NCBI GenBank assembly: GCA_963585895.1
Contig: CAUZXS010005779.1
Span: 112,093 to 176,092 of the forward strand
DNA: 64,000 bases
Direction: 5' to 3'
Source of the DNA: Sepioteuthis lessoniana
Lineage: Eukaryota; Mollusca; Cephalopoda; Myopsida; Loliginidae
Part shown: one piece after another, positions 23,350-34,997 of the stretch
Layout of the letters: each line of letters begins with the position of its first letter
Position numbering within the stretch: position 1 is the stretch's first letter
The notes under the pieces: model-generated
What the model saw: only the letters and a program-made list of their open reading frames with translations
Told to the model about the DNA's origin: nothing
Database searches by the model: none
Translations under genes and position numbers: made by a program

Positions 23350-24478
23350 CAGTCGTTCAAAAAGTTCTAAGTCTAAACGAGATTTTAGATTTATCATTCA
23401 CCTTTTAAATATGTATGGACCAGTGCAGAAATTAAGACAAAAATGTGTTAGTTTTTCTAATTTAAGAAGTGGCACTGTGTATATATACTTTGTTTAAAGA
23501 TATATTCTATACTTAAAAGAAGAATATTAAAAATATACAAGTACACTCAATACAGTAAAAATAATTGGAAAACAAGTAAACTTGTTTAAAATGTAACAGT
23601 GAAGAGAATGAAAAGTATTTAAAATGCACAGTTTATATTTCAAAGTTTCCTCATGTATGATTGTAGTCTCTATGTAATATTGTTTGGATGTGTTTTGTGT
23701 TTGATATTCCATATTAGTATTAAATTTAAACAAAATTAACTTATTTCTTGGTTTCTGTACCACTGAGCAAAAAGTTTTAAAATATAGCCTCCTGTGACCA
23801 ATTAAAAGGTTTAACTGTTTCCCTTCTAAGCCAATCAGTAATTATTTTGTGACTAATTAAAAGTTAATCAACCAATCACAGAAACAATTTTCTGATTGTC
23901 ATCTCATGCCAAAACATGATTGTTTTTATTTTATGAAAAAGCAGCCGAAATTACATCCCTGGAATCTTATGTAAGACTTGTGAATATTCTGTTTTGTATT
24001 GTACTTGTGAATATTTTTGCTTTGTGTCAAACTTGTGAATATTTCTCTCTGTAACACTTACAAAATGATCATCTATATTGCAATCATCTGATTTTTGTAT
24101 CTAACACAGCAAAAAATGTCATTTTGTAGAAAGACTTTTAGCATGATAACATTAAAAGAATCATTAACAATTTTCAGTCTTTCCAATTCCAAAGACTAGC
24201 AAGTCAAAATCTAATTTAATAATCTCATTCACTTTATTTGTTGTTCTCATAACTCATAGAATAAAGCAATTTCCAGTTCAATTTGTAACTTAATAATAGC
24301 ATGTGGTCTCTGTTCACTCTCAATTGGATCATTATAATTTCTCAAGGAAAATAATCATTAAGTACTTATTGCTCATTGTACTGGTAACTAAAATATCAAG
24401 CATTGAATGATTTTTGGATTGTATTTATTTTTATACTTTATCAATTCTTTTTCCAAGGTTTTTGTATGGTTTCTTGTG

Positions 24479-24521
<43 letters not shown>

Positions 24522-24711
24522 AATCCAATTTTTTTTTATATGTAGAGAGATTTTGTCAGAGCATTAAAATTCTCTAACTGAATAAAGCAATTTACTATCC
24601 AATTTGTAACTTACTAACTAATAATAGCATGGAGTCTATGTTTACACTCACCCAGATCATTGTAATTTTTTAAGGGTGGTAATTATTAATTGCTACTCAC
24701 TTTAAGAGGTT

Positions 24712-25000
24712 CACTTAGTGTTGTCTTAGCAAAATGATATCAGCAACCTGAGTTCAATTCCTGGATGAGACTGCATTTCAATTCACATAATGTCCTTGGG
24801 AAAGGGATTAGTCCCTTTCTTCTCCCTACTGGCTATGGGTGAGTAATAGTGCAGACTTGGTTCTTTAGCCTTGGTTATGCAACCAGACTAGGAGAAGGAA
24901 AACTGAATTCAAACTACTTTTCCTCCACTTTAAAAAAATGACCTTGTGTCATATTTTACACATAGTGGAGGGGTTGGGTGAATACATACTCTTATGTACT
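24712..25000 (+). repeat. SINE family A copy
   Basis: Keeps the internal gagttcaattcctgg (B-box-like), ccttgggaaaggg, gcagacttggttctttag, ctaggagaaggaaaactg and gaccttgtgtcatattt blocks in the family order. Confidence 0.7.
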
Positions 25001-25194
25001 GTTAACTGGATTATCCTAAGCATTGATTGGTTATTGCATTTTTATTCTTGTTATACCTTGGTATTTGGCATTACAAAGGTTGATATGCCATTAAACAAAG
25101 AAACAGAAACATTGTCAATATTTTTATTTTATGTACTAACTTCTATGTACTAACTTCTGGTGGAGCCCAGTCAGCTGGGGCTATAGAATATAAC

Positions 25195-25990
25195 TGACTG
25201 CATCTCTACAGATGAGTAAAACTCCCCCAACAAATGTCCTGGTTATATGACACTAAACAATTTGATGGTGAGGCTCCAATCCTGAAGCTTTGGGGAATGT
25301 GGAGTACCCTTTCATTGTCATTATACCCAGATCCACTCTCACTTGGAGTGTTAACACCTGATAGGGCCCTATCTTTGAGTCAAATAGAACTGTTTGCCCA
25401 TTTTAAACTGTTTGCAAACAAATGACTTATGCTAAATCAAATTGTTAGAAATAGAATTGTTTGACCATTTAACTGTGTGTAAACAAATAACTGATGTTTA
25501 ATTAAATTGTTAGTGTTATATAGCAATACTTGGAACCATTTAACTATGTGCAAATGAATGAGTAATGTTGAATAGAATAATTAGTATTAAACAGCAATAC
25601 TTGAAACCACTTCACTGTGTGCAAACAAATGAATCATATTAAATAGAAATATTTGTGTTAGATTGCTGTCATTGAAACTTTTAAGTGTGTAGAAATAATA
25701 GCGACACTTGTGTGCAAACAAATTAATTCTAACTCATTTAAAAATAAAATTACCAACAAACTATTCACTTTCACATGATATATGTATAACCATTTAATTG
25801 TGCAAATGAATGACTGATGTTGAATTAAATTGTTAATATTATATAGAAATACTTGAAACCATTTTACTATGTTCAAACAAAGGATTAATAGTTAATGGAA
25901 TTATGTTAGAAATACTTGAAATATATTTAATATATATGTATAAACAGGATGTAGAATTAAATAACCTACAAGTGTTGATATGCCATAAAA
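25195..25990 (+). repeat. Family D composite element, minisatellite type
   Basis: Head 25195-25430 (ctccaatcctgaagct, gttaacacctgatagggccc), then 25430-25920 of degenerate ~60-bp units with cttgaaaccatttaactgtg, then the terminal block acctacaagtgttgatatgc and cataaaaccc at about 25965-25990. Confidence 0.7.
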
Positions 25991-26072
25991 CCCAAACAAA
26001 TAAACTTCTGGTGTTAATTAACTTTTTTGGAAAATATATATGGTTATTCAATTTATATATATATATATACAT

Positions 26073-26113
<41 letters not shown>

Positions 26114-26154
26114 CATGAACATAAAACAGAAAAATTGAATATTATAGGGGTATT

Positions 26155-26500
26155 TTCATGAGCATGTTAGCATTAAAATCATCTTCATGAAGGCATGCCA
26201 ACAACACAAATTCCTTTCACTCTTTCTCACCATCTGTTCCTATCATCTTTATAAGTTGTCTAGATGGCACCCAGTGTCCACACAGAGCTGATGAATGTAA
26301 GTTTCTGCTAGTCAACCAACACTGATATGTCCATGTGTTAGAGTTCATGGGAGAATGTTGTTTATGAGCTCATTCTTACTTCCCCAGCATGTCTTGCTTG
26401 TCTTGCTTTTGCAATATTGGAGGTAAATGACAAATACAACTGCTGTTTAGTATGGTGCTGCTTCCAAGATTTATTCAAAACTGCACACAGCATCCTACAA
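26155..26500 (-). mobile_element. Degraded RTE-type LINE 3' end
   Basis: The minus strand reads MLCAVLNKSWKQHHTKQQLY and ARHAG, the C-terminal signature of the older RTE subfamily, ending at the catcatcttcatgaaggcatg end block. Confidence 0.7.
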
Positions 26501-26948
26501 GCCAATTTATCAATTAAAAGTAATAGTGTTGGGTTTGCATTTGTATTCACCTTAACCATTATAATTTCTCAAAAGGAGCTGTTGAATAATAATTATAGAT
26601 TATTTCCTTTTCTTTATTATTATTTATTTGAAATTATAATATAAATTCTATAAGTAACATAGTATTGAGCTTAAAGGCCACAGTAGGTGACGTTTAAGTG
26701 AGTGTTCCCAAAACAATTTCAGAACCAAATAATGATTTTAAATTATGATCAAAGAGGAACAATATTGAAATAGCTATTTACTTTTGAAGTCCTTAGTATA
26801 AAAATTCAAATTCTTATTAAAATGAAACATCTTTTAGCAAAAAAACATTTTTAAACAAGAAGTATTCACATTATGATTAATTGTAGAAAAATTATCAATT
26901 TAAATTAACAAGCCAAATATGAACTGTGATTGTCTCTCTTGATTCTAG

Positions 26949-27089
26949 GAACTATGAACAGGTGGCACTACTTTGTAAGGAAACCAAGCATTTTGATCAA
27001 GCTGCTGAATTAATGGAGAAAGCAGCTTCCATGTTTGTGGAACATGGAACACCAGATTCTGCTCGTCTTGTCTTGGAGAAAGGAGGCAA
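26949..27089 (+). CDS. NAPG: NAPG exon, visible residues 1-46
   Basis: Acceptor ...gattctag, donor gtaagt at 27090. It begins with the third base of a split codon and ends two bases into Lys (aa|a). It encodes NYEQVALLCKE through VLEKGG and contains HGTPDSA, the most recognisable gamma-SNAP motif in the window. Confidence 0.93.
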
Positions 27090-30000
27090 GTAAGTATGGC
27101 TTCTTTCTGTTCTAGTCTTCTAGGTTTGCTGTTTGCATCTGCAATTTTAAGTGGAAAAATAATAAACAACAATTTAATTCCTTTACACAAAATTTTATAG
27201 TTTTGTTAGGGTAACCTGCAAGCAATACACATATAAAATTCTTTGCTTTGGCTTCCCCGTCCATTTATAGTATGGTGAAAGTTCCCAGGCCTTCATCGGT
27301 AAGAAAAGTGTGTGTGTACACGTAATTGGCCTGTCAGTTCAGGAAGCAAGGTAATGGTGATCAGCTCATTCTGTGTTGTTAACTGCTTGGTGGCTGCTGG
27401 TTAAAGAGAGAGAGTTCCCTTTTTACTCACAAAAGGTCTGGCTTTTTGTATCCTACCCCTGGTGGATTTGATTGATTCAGTTCAAACAATTTACTTCTAT
27501 GAGGGAATTTGTCCGCCAGTGAAAAATACATCTATCACTGTGACACTAATACCCTTTGGAAAGGTATGAACCTTTTATACCTCTGGCTATAGGTTAAATA
27601 GTACTCTGACTGTTTTACAAGGATGGCTTTGACATTAAATAACACATGATGGTTGATATGCCATTTCACAAACAAACCAAACCAAATCAAAAATAGAATT
27701 ATATATATATATATATATATAAGAGTGTATTTCATTTTTGATTGCCACATATACTACTATCTTTGGTTTACAAGAAAAATTAACTTATTTTAAAAAATGG
27801 TTTGGAGTGTACTTATTTATAAACCACAATAATATATACGTATATATATATGTTCAACTGGGGTGTATACAATTAAACAAACTTCAATTCTCCTCCTCTC
27901 CCTTCTTATTTTTTAAATTCATCTCCCCAACCATATTCTCTCTTCCTCTCAAACTTTTATTTGAATATAAATTTTCTACTCTTTATTCGATGCCTTGTCA
28001 GTAACATTTAGTATACACAGACTGTATCCCCAGCAGAGGGGTAAGACCCCTTCCAAAAAGGTTGTTCTGGATATGACCCTAAACTGTGATGGTGAGGCTC
28101 CAGTTCTGGATACCTGGTGTGGGGAGTACCCTTTCATTGCCATTACTCCCAAGTCCACTCTGATTCGGAGTGGAAGTACCTGTTAGAGTACCATCTATGA
28201 ATCATATAGAACACTTTAATTATTTACTCTACTTGAAACCATTTAAATGTGTTAAAACAAATGATTAATACTTAATTGCATTATTCATGTTTTTGCAATA
28301 GTTGAATTTATTTGTCGCTGCCTCCCACCAGACAGGACTTAACACAAGGTCAAAAGCCTGAAGGCCGATTAAAGTGGGGATAAAGGAGAGGGGAAGGTCG
28401 GGAACGAGCCAAGGCTCAAACCCTGCTGGTCTATGCTGCTCATTGACCCACTAAGTGCAATGTGGGTCTAATGAGCCAAGCAGTTTCACGAACCCAAATC
28501 TGGGTCTGGGTACGGATGCCGGGTTATAGCTTGAACTAGACAGCAAGGTCTAGTGCTATACATAGGGGACAAAGTTTGCAGCTCACCCACCTGAAAGTGG
28601 CCCAGCCAAAGCTGGGGGCCTTTTGATTTCAATACCCCATCTGGCACGAATGCCAGACAGCCCAGCAAAAGCTAGGTAAGTGTTTTTTGCAATAATTGAA
28701 ACCATTTAATTATCTGCAAACAGAACTATAAGTGTTAGATAGCAATATTTGAAACCATTTAACTTTGTGCCAACAAATAAGCTTTGGCTCATTTAAAAAT
28801 AATTCTATCTACAAACTATTCATTTACAAATCGTATTTATATATATATATATAGGATTTAATAATAAATAACCTGCTAGGGTTGATATGCCATAAAACTG
28901 ATCTAACCTATTTTAAGACTATTATAAGTTGAATTAAATATTCCTTTTCAATTAGGTCAGTAATTTTATTGGTCTAAACCTACATGCCTTTCTTGGTAAC
29001 CCAAGTAGGCAAGAGTTGAATTAATAATATTAGAATTCATCAACCCAGCATTTTTTTTGTTTTGTTTTTTTTTTACTTGAATGATCAGGATTCATTTTTC
29101 CTGTTTGCAGAATGATTGAGAAAGAAATACCTTTAAAAGCTGTGCATCTCTTTAAAAAAGCAAGTGCCATTGCAGATGTAAGTAGAAGTTTTTAATTTGG
29201 ACAAAAAAAAAAGAATTAAAAAAGCACTTTTAAAATGCTCTCCATATACAGCAGCAATTTTCAACATTTCTGGTTCAAAAGACTCTCAAGTCAAAATCTA
29301 ATTCAATCAACAATTGTATCATCATTTCTGATCCTGAAGCTGAGACCACTTCATTTCTTGCCCTCCTTCCTATGGCCAGGTACCTCTTCCTATTTATTTG
29401 TCCTAGGTATGACACTAAACTGCATCTGATGGGAAGGCTCTAGTTCTGGAGACCTGGGGAATGTAGAGTATCCCTTTATTGCTATTACTCCCAGGCTAAC
29501 TCTTACCTGGGGTGTTGTACCTGTTAAGGCCCCATCTATTGCTCAAATAGATCTGTTTACAAATTATTCATATTTGATTGGGTTGTGTACTAAAATACCT
29601 CTTAAGAAACAATTACACAAAAAATGAACTTACAATGAGCATGATTCCTAAACTTATAAGCATAAAATAACCCTAGATCAGTTGACATGCTATTAAAATC
29701 AATCAAAAATTACAAATAAATAGAAATTAAGTTTGGGCTCATTTGACAAAAATATTCAATAATCGTCAGTTCTGATCTTATGAACCAGGTTTATAATTCA
29801 TTAATTACTTTTCATTTCTTCCTTAAGCTGAAATGTTTCCTTTTTTAAATTTCAGAATGAAGATCGACCCAACAATGCTGCTGAGAATATTGGCAAATGT
29901 GCTCGAATATTAATCAATCAACGAAAGTAAGTTGTCAGTTTCATCAGTTTGGGAAAATATTTTTTTTAAATTCTGTTTTTAGTAAAAAAATATTTTTCAT

Positions 30001-33000
30001 TTACTTATTAGACTAAAGATATTTTTGACCAAATTAACAATGCCGTTTGAAAAAACTTATAAAAGTTACAACCTTTTGGAAGAAGTCTTTTAGATAATCA
30101 ATTAAGTTACGGCTTTAATTGTATAAAGAATATTTACAAAGTTTGAAGTGTTGAGTGATGTATCATCATTACTTGACATTTTTGACTAAATTAAAGGAAC
30201 ATATTTTGAAAAAAAGTATCAAAGATACAGTGTTTTGTGGCTACAGGTCTTTCAGGTAATCGATCAAATTATGACTTTGACTGTATAAAGATTTTTTTAA
30301 TCTCATTAGACTAAAAATACAGATATTAATTGCAGGCAATAAATCTTGGTTCTTTAACTACAAGCTAAAAATAGGTAGAGGGAGATAAGTATAAAGAGGT
30401 GAAGTCAGAACTTATTTTTCATTTTTGTATTGGAATGTACTACATGAGGTAGTCAAATTGATTTTATATCATCCTTCTCATGACAGTAGTATAGTTACTT
30501 AATGTTCTGATGAATGTCAATGGGTACAAACTAGTAAGCATTAGTATTTCTTGAATTATCATCTGTGTGTCTTCATTTTATTTCATAATATTTTTTGTTG
30601 TATGACAGATTGGACCAAGCAATGGAATGTCTGAACAAGGAAATAATCTTTCATGAAAGAAGCCAAAGTTATCCAATGATTGGTAAAGCGGTCACTGGAA
30701 TTATCCTTATTTATTTGCATAATGATGACTTTGCTGGAGCATATGCATTCTATGAAAAATGCTTCAAGTAAGTAAGAATTTAATTTTACTAGGGTGAGTC
30801 AAAGGTTTTGTAATAATTTGATTATGTGAAGTACAATTTAGTAACTCTAGATGTTTTTACTAAGATCACAAAGGTGACAAACCACACTGGGGTGTAAGAT
30901 GCTAAGCTCACCTGATACTCTCTGAATGCTACTTGCCAGATTTGGCTTGGAGCACAGCCTTGGGATCTACAATTTGGGGCCTATATGACCGTGCCTGATT
31001 ATTGAGGTTCTTACAACCCAAGTGAAATTTCATAAACCATTTCATCTAGATCCTATTTACCAAACCCCTCTGCTCAGGCAGGATATGACACAAGGTCAAA
31101 TTTTTAAGCAGAGTTTAACAGGTTTGAATTCAGAGTTTTCCTTCTCCTAGACTAGTTGCCCTACCAAGGCTGAAGAACCCAGTCTGTCCTACTATTTACC
31201 CATAGCTGGAGGGAGAATAATTGGATTCATACCTTTCCCAAGGGTATTAGTGCTATATGAAATGCAATCCGCCGTGTCCATTTCCTACATTAACCATTAC
31301 ACCACGGGCACCTCCACCATTTCATCTAGATACTGTACTGTGATCAATTGCACCTTCAGCTTTCACATAAAAAATGTTTTTGGCTACTTCTGCAGTGTCA
31401 TGTCTCTATTCAGACTTGTAAAGCATAAACTCTCAAATTAGTCTACATTGCACATTCATCTGTACACCTTTCAAATCACACATCAAGTGAAATAATGCTC
31501 AACATGCAAGTGCACCAACTACCTTGATACTACCAACCACATCAAGTATTTATTATACATTGAACTTCTTTGGTTGTATCATATACATGCTGCAAATAAG
31601 CACATACCAAAATATTGTAAAACTTTTGATTCACTCTCGTATTTTTATCAAAAAATATTTCAAGAGGTTTAAGTTTAAAGAATTTTAATTTTTTTTATAA
31701 ATATTTATCATTTTCCAATGTTTGATTAAATGGTTTCAAGTATTCCTATCTAACATTGATAATTTGCAGCCACTTTTATTCCTGTCTTGTACAAATAATT
31801 TGCAGCCACTTTTATTCCTGTCTTGTACAAATAATTTGCACCCACTTGTATTCCCATCTAGTAAAAATAATTTGCACTCACTTGTATTCCCGTCTTGTAC
31901 AAATAATTTGCACCCACTTGTATTCCCGTCTAGTACAAATAATTTGCACCCACTTGTATTCCTGTCTAATACAAATAATTTGCACCTAGTTTTACTCCTG
32001 TCTAGTGCAAATAATTTGCACATAGTTATATAGTTTCATATATTCCTGTCTAATGTTAATAATCTGCATGCAGTTATAATGGACCAAGATTAAAGAGTCA
32101 GTCTGTCCTACTATTTACCCATAGCTGGAGGATAAATAGTTGGATTTATACCTTTGCCATATGTATTAGCACTATATGAAATGCAAATAACCTTTCCAGC
32201 ATTTGAACTTGGATCATTTTGTCCACTTCCTACAATGATAACCATTAACCCCACAAGCAACCCCACCAACATTTCTCTCCCAGCTATGGGTTAAATAGTA
32301 CCATTACTGTTCTTCTAGGAGAATAACATTGGCATTAAATAACCTACAAAGGTTGATATGCCATTAAACAAAGAAACCAAACCAACATTTCTATTTAAAT
32401 AATAATCATTTGTTTACTCACATTTACTTTTGATTATGCAGCAATATAAACAAAAGAAATCTACCAAATCTTGTTGAGATATTTATTTTCAATATAACTA
32501 CAAGTAACACATAAACTTTGTTTTATCAGAGTTCATGTAAAGACCAATGCCTCTTACTGCCTACTCCAAAGTCTAAAAAATCCTAATTAATATATACTCA
32601 TGTAAAAAGAGGCATTGGTCTACATATGAACTCATATAAAACAAAGTTCATGTATTTTAATCAAGATGATGACATCTTATTAAATAGCAAGCTCTAAAAT
32701 TAATAGACCAGTTCATATACCTTGGTAACAATATCTTATCTATTGAAAGTGATGTCAACATATGCATGGGTAGAGCATTGATTACGATTAACAAGTTATT
32801 GACTATATAGAAAGCTTCCCTCTGATAAAATGAAAAAAAAATCTTCCATGTTATAGCTGTGTCATTACTATTGTATGGTTGCACCACTTGGACTCTAACA
32901 AAACACAAGGAGAAAAAGCTAGATGAGAACTACACAACAATGCTGCCAGCTGTTTTGAAAAAATCCTGGAAGCAGCTCCCTACAAAACAGCAGTTGTACA

Positions 33001-34962
33001 ATCACTTACCTCCCATCTTACAAACCATCCAAGTAAGATGAGCAATACTGCTGGACACTTTTGGAAAAGTAAGAACAAACTCATAAACAGCATCCTCCTA
33101 TGGACTACTATGCATGGATATACCAGTATTAGCCAACCAACAAAAAATTAGAATTGTCAGTCCTGTGTGGACACTAAGTGTCATCTAGAAGTCTAACTGA
33201 GAAAGATAGCTAATAGAGACAGATGGCAAAAGAAGGAAAGGAATCCATACTGTTAGTATGCCTTGATGATGATAATTAAAAGTTCAAAGAGTATGTTTTT
33301 AAAAAAATGTATTAATTTTGGGCCTACACTAGCTCCATAAGCTATCAAGCCTAATATTTCTTCCTCTTTTTCATCTGTGTCTTTGAACAGTATATAATGT
33401 TAGTGTGGACCCAAGCATTCCAAACCTATTACAGCATGTTCCCTATTACACTAGAGGAGGGGGTGCAAAGAAGCCTGATGCCAGCAAGATAGTAGTGGGT
33501 GGGGCAATTTTTAACTTTGTCCAGTCATGTGTGAACTGGGTCCCTTCATTAAACTGACTATATATCACATACTGCACTGAAGAGGATCTGATTATAGATG
33601 GGCTCATAGGTCTACATTTATGGTTTTGGTTTGACCATAAGTAAAGTTGGCGACTGTAGTTGAGGGCGACCAGAAGGCTCCCTTTTCAATAGCTACTACA
33701 CCAAGGTGTAAGGTAGGGCACTACTCCTTTCCCTGGATTGCTCGACTTTACCCTCAATATGTACTTTATATTGCTGAGTGTTAAGCAAGGAGGTATTAAG
33801 TACCATTTTTAAAGTCTTTGGTATGACGCGACCTGATTGAACCCAGGTTTGACCATAATTGTTTACAAATATTCCTGTGTCATATAAAAACAATATTAAT
33901 ACAAAAGTTCTTTTACTTACTTTATTCCATTATATAGGATGTGTTAGAAAAGTATCAAGACTGAAGTTTTATTTATCCAAAAAGAAATTAACAATTAGTA
34001 TAATCATTAGTATTAAATAGAAGTAACTAAAACTATATAATTACCTGCAAATTATTAGTAGTAGATAGGAATATTTGAAACCATAAAAATGTGTGCAAAT
34101 TATTTGTACTAGATAGGAATACTTGAAACCATATAACTGTGCAAACATTATTATTATTATTATTATTATTAAATAGAGACAGTTATTTGAAACCTGTTTG
34201 AAATTGTGTATAGATTATTAGTATTAGGTAGAAACACTTGAAACTGTACAATTGCTTGAGAATTATTAGTATTTGTTAGGAATACTTGAAACCATATAAT
34301 TGTACATAAAACATTAGTATTAAGAATAGTTACTTGAAGTTATAATTGTTTATAAATGATCATTAATTACTTGTAACCATATAAATGCTTGGAAAAAAAC
34401 TAAATTAGAAAACTGATTTCAGCATTAAATAACCCAGCAAGAGTTGATATGCCATAAAACCAACCAACTAAATATACATTATACTTTTTATCTCAGGTAC
34501 CCCCTGTTTCCTGAAAGTGATGATGCCGCTTACATGCATCGATTATTAAAGGCCTTTGACACATGTAATGAAGATGCTGGAAGAGCTGTTCTTGATTCTT
34601 CATTCATCCGACACATGGACAATGCTGTAAGTAATTGAACAAAACCAATCTCTTTCTTTCTATCTAACAAACAAACACACTACTGCAGGGTATATTTATA
34701 TTTATCCGTGCCTCCCACCAGGCAGTATTTGACACAAGGTCTTTTTATAGTGGGGATTTAGGGGAGAGGGAAGTTGCACACAAGCCAAAACTTGTGTGCT
34801 GCTGGTCAGTGCATCACTAGGTGCAATGTGAACTATGCTAAGTCTCCCAGCATGAAGCTAGGTGACCTTGTGTTTATATATGTATGTGTATAAATGAACA
34901 TATGTATGTCTATGTGTGTTTATGTATGTGTGTGTATAAATGAACATATGTATGTATATATG

Positions 34963-34997
<35 letters not shown>

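Larger units (their letters stand above)
671..26948 (+). other. Presumed 26.3-kb NAPG intron (or 5' flank)
   Basis: No exon with gamma-SNAP similarity was found between the candidate donor at 671 and the acceptor at 26948. Stretches not assigned to listed repeats (for example 2250-2990, 3300-4190, 6000-6900, 10640-11650, 14880-15180, 23350-24480, 26510-26940) are AT-rich, full of stops in all frames and show nothing I can name. Confidence 0.4.

Noticed and set aside
31722..32033. Periodic 103-residue and reverse-strand 95-residue frames
   Set aside because: The 36-bp repeat unit keeps frames open on both strands; no start context, no similarity to a known repeat protein.
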